64,000 bases of DNA from Arthrobacter sp. Hiyo4 (GTDB lineage: Bacteria > Actinomycetota > Actinomycetes > Actinomycetales > Micrococcaceae): NCBI GenBank assembly GCA_002370555.1, contig AP014718.1, forward strand, positions 1-64,000, read 5' to 3'. Under the pieces are notes generated by a model. It was not told the origin of the DNA, ran no database searches, and saw only the letters and a program-made list of their open reading frames with translations. Shown here one piece after another: positions 9,502-19,156 of the stretch; within the stretch, counting starts at the first letter, position 1, and the number at the start of each line of letters is the position of its first letter. Made by a program: the position numbers and the translations under genes.

Positions 9502-10742
9502 CTACTTGGAGGACCGGGGCTCGGAGGACTGGGGCGCGGAGGGCTGGAGCTTGGAGGGCAGGGGCCTCGCCGCGCCGGCAAGGAGCAGTGCCACCAGGAT
9601 CGGGGCGAGGATCGCGAGGAGCGCCAGGTGGATTCCCGTGAGGTCGCCCAGGTAGCCCAGCAACGGCGGACCGGCGAGGAACGAAACATACCCCAAAGTG
9701 GATACAACCGAGACCCGCGCCGCTGCATGCTTCGGATCGTCGGCCGCCGCCGACATTCCCATGGGGAAGGCCAGCGCGGAGCCCACGCCCCACAGCGCAG
9801 CACCAACCCCGGCCAGTCCGATGTTCCCCGCAAGCACAAACAGGCACAGACCCGCCGTGGCCGCGGCCATGCTGGCCCGGAGGACTACGACGCGGCCGTA
9901 GATGTCGATCACGCGGCCGCCAAAGAGTCGCATCGCCGTCATCGCCAGGACAAACAAGGCGAACATCAGGGCACCGGTGGACTCCGAACTGCCCAGGCCG
10001 TCAACAGTGGCCTTGGCGATCCAGTCGTTTCCGGCGCCTTCGGTAAGGGTTGCGCCCAGGACCACAACGCCGATCAGCAGGGTGCGGCCGTCACGCCAGG
10101 CCGAGGGCCCCTTCACGGCCGTCGTCTCACCCTCGGCAGGAGCCGCCTGGGCCGCATGGGGGAGGAAATATCGGGGCGCCACGAGGGCTACCACTACCAC
10201 CACACCGGCAATGACCAGCAGGTGCAACGGCAGGCCAATACCGAGTGTTGAGAGGCCCGCACCGATCAGTGCCCCCACAAAGGCTCCGCCGCTGAAGGCC
10301 GCATGGAACTGCGGCATGATGGTGCGCCGAAGCTTGTGCTCGACGTCGGCTCCTTCAATATTTTGGGAAACGTCCCACAGCCCGACGCCAATGCCGAAGA
10401 AGAACAGCGAGACGGCAGTGCCGGGATCGATTCCGCCGACAGGGAAAGGGCAATGCCCACCCCGGCCAGTGCTGACAGCAGACCTCCTGCCCGCACGGCA
10501 TTGGCGGTGCCGATCTTCCCCACCACAAGTCCCGCCGTCGGAAGGGCGAGCAGGGAACCGACGGCGATGCACAGCAGCAGCGTGCCCATCTGGCCGGAGG
10601 TCAGGTGCAGCGTCTCAGTGACGGCGGGGATCCTGGCGGCCCAGCTGGCGAAGACAAAGCCGTTGATCCCGAAGACCACAAAAGTGGCTGCGGCGGCTGC
10701 CCTGAGGGACGGTCCGGCCGTCGTGCTGGTGTTGATGCTCAT
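9502..10742 (-). CDS. Major facilitator superfamily transporter
   Basis: A membrane transporter of about 410 residues after repair. It starts MSINTSTTAGPSLRAAAAAT and runs through alternating hydrophobic segments, including FGINGFVFASWAARIP, MGTLLLCIAVGSLLALP, and a second six-helix half after WRDGRTLLIGVVVLGATL. The frame changes once near 10415 inside clear homology. The start ATG (10742-10740) overlaps the TGA of the upstream deoR-type gene as ATGA, so the regulator and transporter are one transcript. The substrate is unknown; sugars or sugar derivatives fit the regulator family. Confidence 0.85.
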
Positions 10743-11518
10743 GCTTTGACTACTTCCACCGAGAGCTTGTTGAGGTGTGCGAGTTCGTCCGCACTCAGGT
10801 TTTTGTCCGTAACTATCACGTTCACGGCGTCCAAAGGGGCAACCAGGGCCATCGCGGTGGCATTCCATTTGGCGCCGGCGCAGGCAACAATCACCCGCGC
10901 CGCGGATTCGAGTCCGGCCCGCTTCACTGCGGCGTCTTCCAAATCATGGGCCAGGAGACCGTCCCTGAGGTTCAGGGCGCAGGGCGTGACCACCGCCGTG
11001 TCGAAACGCAGGGACCGGATGTTGGCTTCCGCGAGCGGGCCACGGAAGGAGAGCTCGCCGGGAAACAGGCTTCCGCCCGGGAGCAGCAGGGCAGGACGTT
11101 GGCCGGCATGCGGGTCGTCGTCGGTGACCGTTGTCAGGGAGCGCATGGACATGGGCATCAGCGTCAGTTCGCGCCCGCGGAGGACCCGGGCAATTTCCGT
11201 GGCCGTGGTGCCGCTGTCCAGCCACACGAGTTCGCGGTCTACCAGCAGGCCTGCCACGGCGACGGCGATCCTGGCCTTCACGGCCTGGTCTTCAAGTTCG
11301 CGCTGGCCGTAGCCGGGGTTTTCGCCGCCGGCAATGAGGCTCCTGGCACCGCCGTGGACCCTGCGCAGCACACCATGCGATGCCAGCAGCTCAAGGTCGC
11401 GGCGGATGGTGGCGCCCGATGCGTCGCATGCCTGAATCAGCTCGTCCACCGAGATCTCGGCCTGGTGGCGAAGCAGCTCCCCGATCAGGCGGTGCCGCTC
11501 TTCAGTCTTCATGCTCAT
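10739..11518 (-). CDS. DeoR family transcriptional regulator
   Basis: The N-terminus holds a winged helix-turn-helix (VDELIQACDASGATIRRDLELL, residues about 25-48), followed by the DeoR C-terminal sugar-phosphate sensor domain with WLDSGTTATEIAR and the final VIVTDKNLSADE. These proteins usually repress sugar catabolic or transport genes until a phosphorylated sugar binds. It overlaps the MFS gene by ATGA. ATG 11518 (MSMKTEERH) is preferred over the longest form from 11539 because the upstream codons fall in a palindrome; ATG 11512 is also possible. Confidence 0.88.
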   Translation of the reverse strand: MSMKTEERHRLIGELLRHQAEISVDELIQACDASGATIRRDLELLASHGVLRRVHGGARSLIAGGENPGYGQRELEDQAVKARIAVAVAGLLVDRELVWLDSGTTATEIARVLRGRELTLMPMSMRSLTTVTDDDPHAGQRPALLLPGGSLFPGELSFRGPLAEANIRSLRFDTAVVTPCALNLRDGLLAHDLEDAAVKRAGLESAARVIVACAGAKWNATAMALVAPLDAVNVIVTDKNLSADELAHLNKLSVEVVKA

Positions 11519-11542
11519 ATGATAGCAATTTCTGATCATATG
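11516..11542. promoter_or_regulatory. Perfect inverted repeat over the deoR-type start (candidate operator)
   Basis: CATATGAT (11516-11523) and ATCATATG (11535-11542) are perfect inverted copies separated by 11 bases, centred at the start of the DeoR-type gene. Size and position fit autoregulation by the encoded repressor. The function is inferred. Confidence 0.5.
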
Positions 11543-11587
11543 AACGCCAGCTAAAACGCTCTCTCACTTAACGCAGGAAAATCACCA

Positions 11588-11624
11588 ACGCTCTCTCACT
11601 TTCCTCAAGAAAGTGAGCGAGCGT
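11588..11624 (-). terminator. Hairpin at the end of the ABC-F gene
   Basis: Arms 11588-11603 and 11609-11624 pair in 15 of 16 positions around a 5-base loop, overlapping the stop codon of the ABC-F gene. On the minus strand it is followed by a second copy of the stem-like sequence AAGTGAGAGAGCGTT (about 11552-11566) ending in T residues. It is probably a transcription terminator insulating the deoR promoter. Confidence 0.55.
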
Positions 11625-13306
11625 CAGCGGGCGCGCTCAACCCGCTTTTCGTCCCACACGGGCTCTGCGGATTCGTAAACGCGGCCGTCGGAACCGAACA
11701 CCAGGAACCGGTCGAAGGTGCGGGCGAACCAGCGGTCGTGGGTGACTGCCAGGACGGTCCCCTCGAAATGGTCAATGGCTTTTTCCAGTGCCTCGGCCGA
11801 ATGCAGGTCCAGGTTGTCCGTGGGCTCATCCAGCAGCAGGAGCGTGGCGCCCGAGAGCTGCAGCAGCAGGATCTGGAACCGTGCCTGCTGGCCGCCGGAG
11901 AGGGACTCGTACTTCTGCTCCGACTGCGACGCCAGGCCGTAGCCGTCCAATGCGCCGGCGGCTGCCTCGCGGCCCAGGCCGGACCGGTGCTCGTCGCCGC
12001 GGTGCAGGATCTCCAGCAGGGTCTTGCCCAGGAGGTCGGGCCGGACGTGGGTCTGGGCGAAGAAGCCGGGCCGGATACGGGCGCCGAGTTTTACGATGCC
12101 CTCGTGCGGCACTTCGGCAATATCGACGTCGGACACGGGGAGATGCTCCCGCTCCGGGTCCGTCCCGCCCGTGGCGAGCAGGCGCAGGAAGTGGCTCTTG
12201 CCGGAGCCGTTGGAGCCGAGCACACCCACGCGGTCCCCGAACCACACCTCGGTGGAGAACGGCTTCATCAGCCCGGTCAGTTCCAGGTTCTCAGCGACAA
12301 CGGCCCGTTTGGCGGTCCGGCCGCCCTTCAGGCGCATGCGCACGTTCTGCTCGATCGGCAATGCTTCCGGCGGGCCGGCCTCGAGGAACTTGGCCAGGCG
12401 CGTCTGGGCGGCCTGGTAGCGGTTGGCCATATCGGAGCGGAATGCCGCCTTGTTCTTGTACATGTTGACGAGTTCCTTGAGCTTCACGTGCTCCTCGTCC
12501 CAGCGCTTGCGGAGCTCCTCGAAGCGGGCGTTCCGGTCGGCGCGGGCGTCGACGTAGGAGCCGAAGCCGCCGCCGTGCACCCAGGCCCCGGCGCCGTTGA
12601 TGCCCGGTTCGAGGGTCACGATGCGGCCGGCGGCGTTGTTGAGCAGCTCGCGGTCGTGGCTGATGAAGAAGACAGTCTTTTTGGACTCGTTGAGCTTGTC
12701 CTCCAGCCAGCGCTTGCCAGGTACATCGAGGTAGTTGTCCGGTTCGTCCAGGAGCAGGAGTTGGTCAGGTCCCGCGAACAGGGCCTCCAGCACCAGCCGC
12801 TTCTGCTCGCCGCCGGAAAGGCTCGACGCCGGGCGGTGCTGTGCGCGGTCAAAGGGCAGTCCCAGGGCGGCCATGCAGACCTCGTCCCAGACAGTCTCCA
12901 CGTCATAACCGCCGGCATCTCCCCAGTCCACGATGGCCTGCGCGTACCGCATCTGGCTGGGCTCGTCGTCGTGCTCCACCATCGCGAGCTCGGCCTCGTC
13001 CACCTCCCTGGCCGCGGCGGCCAGGGCCGGCGGAGCGGCGGACACCAGCAGATCCCGGACCGTGGAATCGTCCCGGACCTGGCCCACGAACTGTCGCATG
13101 ATGCCCATGTTTCCGGAGCGCCCGATCACGCCTTCGTCCGGTACGAGGTCGCCGGAAATGATCCGGAAGAGGGTGGTCTTGCCCGTGCCATTGGGGCCGA
13201 TCAGGGCGGTTTTGGTACCGTCCGGGACCTTAAAAGTCACGCCGTTCAGCAGTTGGGTGCCATCGGAGAGGAAGTAGTCAATACCGGAAATGTCTATGTG
13301 GGCCAC
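11624..13306 (-). CDS. ABC-F family ATPase (ribosome-associated or resistance type)
   Basis: A soluble protein of 560 residues with two ABC domains and no membrane segments. First Walker A is GPNGTGKTT with signature LSGGEQ and LLLDEPDNYLD. Second Walker A is GSNGSGKS with LSGGQQ and LLLDEPTDNLD. The interdomain linker with the charged helix (MYKNKAAFRSDMANRYQAAQ) matches the P-site tRNA interaction motif region of ABC-F factors. Family members act on ribosomes as translation factors or antibiotic-protection proteins; which applies here cannot be told. It is intact, and its start ATG 13306 follows a spacer with a structured element. Confidence 0.92.
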   Translation of the reverse strand: MAHIDISGIDYFLSDGTQLLNGVTFKVPDGTKTALIGPNGTGKTTLFRIISGDLVPDEGVIGRSGNMGIMRQFVGQVRDDSTVRDLLVSAAPPALAAAAREVDEAELAMVEHDDEPSQMRYAQAIVDWGDAGGYDVETVWDEVCMAALGLPFDRAQHRPASSLSGGEQKRLVLEALFAGPDQLLLLDEPDNYLDVPGKRWLEDKLNESKKTVFFISHDRELLNNAAGRIVTLEPGINGAGAWVHGGGFGSYVDARADRNARFEELRKRWDEEHVKLKELVNMYKNKAAFRSDMANRYQAAQTRLAKFLEAGPPEALPIEQNVRMRLKGGRTAKRAVVAENLELTGLMKPFSTEVWFGDRVGVLGSNGSGKSHFLRLLATGGTDPEREHLPVSDVDIAEVPHEGIVKLGARIRPGFFAQTHVRPDLLGKTLLEILHRGDEHRSGLGREAAAGALDGYGLASQSEQKYESLSGGQQARFQILLLQLSGATLLLLDEPTDNLDLHSAEALEKAIDHFEGTVLAVTHDRWFARTFDRFLVFGSDGRVYESAEPVWDEKRVERAR

Positions 13307-13333
13307 GCTAACAATCTTCCCACGCCCGCCCTA

Positions 13334-13394
13334 CCCGGGTTTTGTCCAGCCAATCCGCCTTTGCCGCAGGCAAACGGGCACTACCTGGACAAAA
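13334..13394. terminator. Nested hairpin between the PBP and ABC-F genes
   Basis: TTTTGTCCAG (13340-13349) is perfectly inverted at 13385-13394, and inside it TTTGCC (13360-13365) pairs with GGCAAA (13369-13374). It lies directly downstream of the PBP stop codon on the minus strand, and most likely terminates that transcript. Confidence 0.5.
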
Positions 13395-13404
13395 ACTCGG
13401 GGCG

Positions 13405-15389
13405 CTAGCCGGCGGCGGTCAGGAACTGCTTGAGCAGCGGCCCGGACGTGGTGGCTCCGAGGCCGCCTTCCTCGACAAACACGGCCACAGCCAGGTCACC
13501 ATGGACAGCCACAATCCAGGCGTGCGTCTTGGGCGGGGTCTCCTTCCCGTACTCCGCTGTGCCGGTCTTGGCGCCCACCGGCGCGCCCGGAACGGTAGAC
13601 AGGAAGCCCGCGTGGCCGGACGTGACTACAGCCCGCATCATGTCGGACAGCGCCGCGGCCTCGGCGGCGGTGATGGGCTGGCCGAACGCCTTGGCCGGCG
13701 CCTCAGGCGTAACGGTCGACGACGGCGACGCACCCTCCGCGGCTGTCCCGCCGGAGGTGTCTGCCGCGGCAGCCCCGGCGTCGGGGTTCAGGACCAGCTG
13801 CGGTGAGACGGGGATCCCTTGCCCACGGAACCGGCCATGATGGCCGCAGCCAGCGGGGACAGGAGCACCTTGCCCTGGCCGATCATCGAGGCGGCATGTT
13901 CGGTGCCCGCAGCCTCGCCCGGAACGGACCCGAGGAAGGCCGCGGCGCCCAGCGCGGGGCCTCCACCGCCACGCCCATGGCGACGGCGGCAGCCTCGAGC
14001 TGGGCCTGGTTGACTGTGCCGCGCGCAGCGATGAACGCCGTGTTGCACGAGTGGGCAAAGGCATCGCGGAGTGCTACGGACCCCAGCGACGTTTCCGGGT
14101 AACCTTCCGCGTTCTTGAACGTCCGGCCGTCCACGGTAAGGGTGGGTGTGCATTCCACCTTCGAATCGGGCGTCAGGCCGTTGCGGAGCATGGCAAGCGA
14201 ATCGACGATCTTGAAGGTTGACCCGGGCGCGTACTGGCCCAGCATGGCGGTGTTGTAGCCATTGCTCCCCGGGCCTGAGGCCGCGGCGAGAACGGCCCCG
14301 TCGAGGGCGGAGCGCCACGATGGCCGACGCCGGGCCTACACCGGCAAGCGTGCTCTCGGCAAGTGACTGGAGGTTCGGATCAAGGGTGGTTTTCAGTGGC
14401 GTGCCCGGGGTCGGGGCCAACTGGAACACCACCCTGCGGGGATCCGTTCCGGCGGCCTGGATCTGTTCGCGGGTCAGGTCGGCCCGCTGCGCACGGATCA
14501 CTACGGCGTCGGTGCCGCGGAGTTGCGCGTCGTACTGCTGCTGGAGCCCGCCGATGCCAGTCACGTCGCCGGCGGTCAGGACGCCGTCGGACGCCTCGAT
14601 CTGCTCGGCCGTGGCCTCGCCGACAGTGCCGAGGACTGCCCTTGCGAACGTGCGGCTGGGTGCCAGCGGCTGAGCTTCCGGGATGGCGCGGGCACCGGGA
14701 ATGGCCGTGATCTGCGCGTCCGTGACGGTGCGGCCCTCATCACGGAGAGTGATGGCCCTGACGAACGCCTCGGCACCGGAGGCCGCAACCTGTTGGGCGT
14801 AGGCGGCGGGATCCACACCCACCAGCTCGGCCAGTTTGGTGGCTGACGCGGCGGCGTCCGCGGATCCCAGCAGCAGTCTGTCGATCCCCACATTGACCAC
14901 GGGACGGTACGTGACCAGCTTCGCGTCATCCGCGCCCAGGATGTCGGCTCGCTGCGGCGACTGGGTGCCCTTGCTCAGGATTTCGTTGTCGGCGAGTCCG
15001 GGAACCAGGGCTGCCGGGTTCCAGACCGCCAGCCAGTTATCCCCTGACTTCGTGAACTCTGCGGAGACGGTGTACTTCCACTCGCCGGTGCCCATTTTCC
15101 AGGTGTAGTCCAGCGGTACGGTTGCAGTGTCGCCGTCCAGGGTGAGCTCGCCGGCCGCCACGGTGGGCTTGTCCGGCTCCAGTGCCTTGAAAACGTCCTG
15201 GACCTGTTGTTTGGCCACCCCGGAGTCTTTGCCATCAAAGGCGACCGAGCCGACGTCGAGCGTGGAAAGGGCGGACGCAAACTGCTTGGCCGCGCTTTCG
15301 GCACCCCCTCTGCCGTCGTCGCAGCCAACCAATGAGGCGCCGAGAATGAGTCCAGCTATGGCAAGCGATAGTTTCTTTGAGTTCCCCAC
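13405..15389 (-). CDS. Lipoprotein class B penicillin-binding protein (MecA-N-like)
   Basis: A peptidoglycan transpeptidase anchored outside the membrane: signal segment AIAGLILGASLVGC with a lipobox Cys. An NTF2-like/MecA_N domain follows (residues about 30-150), then the dimerisation domain and the transpeptidase domain. Active-site motifs are STFK (catalytic Ser), SCN in the second motif and KTGTAEYG. At least three frame changes (about 14290, 13950 and 13800) break the transpeptidase half, but all motifs survive, so sequencing error is more likely than decay. It is roughly 660 residues when repaired. Confidence 0.85.
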
Positions 15390-15444
15390 GGCGCTATTAT
15401 GCCCCGATTTGAAACGCGCTTGCTGTCACCGATGCGTTCCCGGC

Positions 15445-16883
15445 TCAGAGGCCGAGCGAAGGGACCCCCAGACCAAATATGTCCTTCAGGGCATGTTTCG
15501 CGGCGAAGAACCCTGGCATCCCCGTGACGCCGGGACCGGGCGGCGTAGAGGAGGAACAGAGATAGACGCCGGGTACGGGCGTCCGCCATGGAACACGGGA
15601 GACGACGGGGCGCTGGATAAGTCCTCGAACATCCATGATGCCGGCACTGAAGTCCCCGCCCACGTAGTTCCGGTTGTAGCTGGCCAGTTCCGCCGCAGTG
15701 GTCACCCGGGTCTGCATCACCACATCCCGGAACCCGGGCGAGAAGCGCTCCAGCTGCGCTGTGACGGCCTCGCCCATGTCGCGGGTTGATCCGGCAGGCA
15801 CATGGCAGTATGCCCACAGGATCTGCCGGCCGGCCGGCGCCCGGCCCGTGTCGAACCGTGATGGCTGGGCCACCAGGACGTAAGGGCGTTCCGGGTGCCT
15901 CCCGGCGGATACTTCGTTCTCGGCACTGGCCAGCTCCGCACGCGTGCCACCGACGTGCACGGTTCCGGCGTCCCCCAGTTCCTTTGCTGCCCACGGGACG
16001 GGTCCGGACAGGATGAAGTCCACTTTGCAGGAACCACTCCCATAGCGGAACGCTTCCAGGGCTTGCCGGTACCTGGCCGGGAGGCTATCGCCTGCAATGT
16101 TCAGCAGGCCCCGTGGGCCACGTCCAGCAGGGTGGCCCGCGCGCCGCGAAGTTGCTGGAGGCTCTCGATCGACGCCCCCGTGCGGATCACGCCGCCGTGG
16201 GCACGGATGTCGGCCTCCAGCGCGGCCGCAATGGAGGCCGATCCGCCCAGCGGAATCGGCCAGCCTTGGGCGTGGGCCAGTGCCGTGAGCATGAGCCCGG
16301 CGCCTGCAGAGGCCAACGAGGGCAGCTGCGAAACCGCATGGGCGGCCACGCCGCTGAGCAGCGCAGGCGCAAGGTCCCCGTGGAACCGCGCGTTCCACAG
16401 CCGCGACCCCTGCTCCAGGGTCCGCAGCCCGAAAAGCGCCGCCGCCAAGGGATCCCGGGGGATCCTCAGCAGCTGGTGCTGCGTCAGATCCATCACGCCG
16501 TCAATGCGGTCAACCAGCGGGCCAAGCAGCCTGCGGTAGGCGTCGCCGTCCTGGCCCAGGCCTTGGACCGTCCGTTCGAGGCTGCGATATCCGAGGGCCG
16601 CCCGTCCGCCGTCGAGCGGTGATCCGAACGAAAGCTCCGGGACCACCAGCTCTATCCGGCGTGCCAGCTCGAAGTCGCGGAAGAAAGGTGATGCCAGCGC
16701 CATGGGGTGCACGGCCGAGCAGATGTCATGGACGTGCCCCGGCTGCATCAGTTCGGCGGTGCGGGTGCCGCCTCCGATGGTGTCTGCCGCCTCGTGGACT
16801 TCGACGGAGAGGCCGGCGCGGGCCATTACGGCGGCTGCAGCCAGCCCGTTGGGTCCGGACCCGACGACGGCGACGTCAGGCAT
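15445..16883 (-). CDS. FAD-dependent oxidoreductase, phytoene-desaturase-like
   Basis: It begins with a dinucleotide-binding fold (VAVVGSGPNGLAAAAVMARAG) and the second-strand VEVHEAADTIGGGTRT typical of the CrtI/amine-oxidase-like FAD superfamily. The C-terminus has PGPGVTGMPGFFAAKHAL, the usual FAD-contact end of this group. No membrane span is evident. Substrates of these actinobacterial paralogues are not known. The frame shifts near 16110. ATG 16883 was chosen because it starts the dinucleotide fold exactly. In this sequence the upstream membrane-protein frame runs into it without a stop. Confidence 0.82.
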
Positions 16884-18340
16884 GGTGTTGCGTCCGCCAA
16901 GGGAGCACCGCATGCGAGGGATGGCGGGGCTGAACCGCACCCAGTCAGGGAGTCCGTCGAATGGCCCTCCCTGTGGATCATCGAGGTGATGGCGGCGGAC
17001 AGGATCGTAGTCCGGATCGTGGATGTCCCATACAACCCGGAACATCAAATATGCCGTAGCAAGCATATGTGCTGCCACGGCCAGGACGTAGTACGGCATG
17101 TCAATATTGTGCTGGGTCGGGCCCTGGCTGGACACCTGGCCCAAGTACATCCAGACGGCTGCCCAGTGCAGGCCTTCAACGCCCTGCCAAATAAGAAAAT
17201 CCCTCCACCGCGGCCGGGCCAGCGCCAACAGCGGGATGAGCCACAGGACATGCTGCGGCGAATAGACCTTGCTGGTCAGGACAAAAGCACCCACGATGAG
17301 GAACGCCAGCTGGGCCAGCCGCGGCCGGCGTGCTGCTGTCAGCGCCACAGCGGCAATCATGGTGCAGGCCAGCAGGAAAACGGACAGCGCCAGCCAGTTG
17401 ATGGTTGCGGGATCCAGCACCGGCCAGCGCAGCCGCCGGGCCACCAGGTTGTAGGCGAACCATAGGGACCCGTAGCTGGTTTCCCTCGTCTCGGTGAACC
17501 TGAAGAAGTACGCCCAGCCGGACGGATTGGCCACCGCAACAGGCACGTTAATGACCAGCCAGGCCGCCGCGCTGGCGCCTGCAGTGACCATGAAAGCGCG
17601 GATCCGTCCGGTCCGCAGGGCCAGCAGGAGGACGGCTCCGAGAACCAGGGCGGCATAGGGCTTCGTCGCTGTGGCGAGGCCAATCAGGGTGCCGGCGAGG
17701 ACCAGCCTTTCCCGCGAAAAACACAGCATCCCCAGCGCCAACAACGCCACGGCCCACATGTCCCAGTTGATGGTTCCGGCCAGCACGATGCCAGGTGCCA
17801 GCGCCACCATGGCCGCATCCCAGGGGCGCCGCTGTGACATCCGGGCCGTAGCCAGCACGGTGACAATCCATACGGCTGCAACCAGAGTGGCATTAACGTC
17901 GAAGTAGCCAAGAATCCGTTCGTCGCTGATGCCCTGGCCCGGGATAATCCAGGCAGTCACCCCGGCAATGAGTCCCATCAGGACGGGGTCTTCAAAGAGG
18001 GATCCCGGGCTCAGGACCGGGAACGTGCCGTCCCCCAGGCCGCGGTTGCGGAAGAACTCGGGGAAGTCGGAATAGCACGTGGAATAAAACTGGCCTGGGC
18101 TCGACCAGCCGTTGGCCCGGCAGTAGCCTTGATGGCGAGGCCGGCCAGCGCCGCCACTACGGTCAGGATGATCAGGACACGTTCAACGGTAAAAACGCCG
18201 GGGGAGACGAGGCCGGGCGCCGACCGGGCACCCATCGGCCCGCCGATCAGTTCCGTGAAGTTCTTCAGCAGCAGGTCGCTGCGGCTCGGAACAACCAAGC
18301 GGGCGCGCCGTGGGTGCGCCGGTGGCTTAGTCTCCTGCAT
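16884..18340 (-). CDS. GT87-like (DUF2029) polyprenyl-phosphate-mannose transferase, membrane protein
   Basis: An integral membrane protein of about ten hydrophobic segments, with loop motifs INWDMWAVALLALG, ATATKPYAALVLG and YSPQHVLWLIPLLALARPRW that are characteristic of actinobacterial GT87/DUF2029 proteins. These transfer mannose from polyprenyl-phosphate-mannose to lipoglycans. The start ATG 18340 gives MQETKPPAHPRRAR. One frame change near 18120 separates the first membrane segment (VERVLIILTVVAALAGLAI) from the rest. The 3' end is approximate because no in-frame stop precedes the next gene. Confidence 0.75.
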
Positions 18341-18399
18341 GTCTGAGAGCTTACCCGGGACGCCCTGCCGGACGTTGGACTTCATTCCCGGCCCTCGAC

Positions 18400-18543
18400 T
18401 CAGTTCATGCCGCCCATCTGCTGGTGCAACAGGACGAAAACGTCTTCGCGCTGCCGTTCCAGCAGCTGCCCGTTGAATTCCCGGCGCGCATCCCGGACAG
18501 GCTTCCGCAGGAAGGACAGTGCATTCTTGATTCGTTTGATCAT
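18400..18543 (-). CDS. Small basic peptide (47 aa) with a very strong ribosome binding site
   Basis: ATG 18543 is preceded by AAAGGAGGTGA, a full match to the 16S anti-Shine-Dalgarno, at good spacing. The product is MIKRIKNALSFLRKPVRDAR followed by a Gln/Arg/Glu-rich middle and ends HQQMGGMN. It is basic and amphipathic, with no signal peptide, Cys or membrane span. I do not recognise the family. It lies 59 bases upstream of the mannosyltransferase start and could be in its operon. A second tiny gene with an equally strong site lies 350 bases upstream. Confidence 0.55.
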   Translation of the reverse strand: MIKRIKNALSFLRKPVRDARREFNGQLLERQREDVFVLLHQQMGGMN

Positions 18544-18892
18544 GGAGGTCACCTCCTTTCGGCATGTAATTGGGCATGACAAATAAAGCCATTTAATGTC
18601 GGAGCAATAACGGCATAATTAGACAAGGAAATGCCCGGTGGTTATGAATTCTTCGCGAATGCGAATAAGGACCTGTTGCAGCGGCAGCGCCGACCCCGAC
18701 AAAGAAGCTTGAGTTCCGAACTATGGGGATGCTGCGGCGCCGCGCGGACCAGCCCAGAAGCTAAGCCGACAGGAGACTCCAGCTGGCGTCGCCTGAGGCG
18801 AGCCACTACCACGAGATATCCGAGAAGGAGGTGGCCTGGATATACCTCATTGCAAGTGACGCCGCCGCGGGGCGGGATCAGTTGCAGGAAGG
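18544..18892. other. Spacer between two tiny genes
   Basis: About 350 bases. The part next to the 47-residue gene (18560-18640) is A+T-rich and is a likely promoter zone. A 20-base segment at 18691-18710 (CGACCCCGACAAAGAAGCTT) recurs imperfectly at 19051-19070. No ORF with a believable start was found; AAGGAGGTGG at 18826-18835 on the plus strand has no start codon at suitable distance. Confidence 0.4.
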
Positions 18893-18988
18893 TTAGGAGG
18901 CAGACACTCCGTTAAGACGGCGCGCAAAAGCAGAAGAGGCCGGGTTCGCGGTGATGGTCATCTTCCATCCGCTAGTCAAAGTAATCAT
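18893..18988 (-). CDS. Tiny peptide (31 aa) with a strong ribosome binding site
   Basis: ATG 18988 follows AAAAGGAGG by six to seven bases. The peptide is MITLTSGWKMTITANPASSA followed by FARRLNGVSAS and a TAA. It has one Trp, a polar middle and no Cys. It is too short to assign. The strong translation signal and the partner gene at 18400-18543 suggest that it is really made. Alternatives are a leader peptide or a precursor of a processed peptide; no maturation enzyme is visible nearby. Confidence 0.45.
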   Translation of the reverse strand: MITLTSGWKMTITANPASSAFARRLNGVSAS

Positions 18989-19156
18989 TTTCCCAACCTC
19001 CTTTTCCGTTATGCCGCTGTCTCGGCTGACTGGCCGGACAACGCGCGCCTCGACCCCGGCAAAGACGCTCTGGGGTCAGGAATAAAATTATCCTACGAAT
19101 AGAGCAATGCGCCACTTAATTCGCAAAGTTTTTCAAGAAAGTTTATGAATCCTCCG

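Noticed and set aside
11738..13408. A 556-residue open frame antisense to the ABC-F gene
   Set aside because: Shadow of a high-G+C coding sequence; no domain and no ribosome binding site.
16101..17978. One long frame joining the GT87-like membrane protein to the FAD oxidoreductase
   Set aside because: Both parts have their own complete family starts; the oxidoreductase has an ATG exactly at its dinucleotide fold. With so many one-base errors, a lost stop is more likely than a true fusion.
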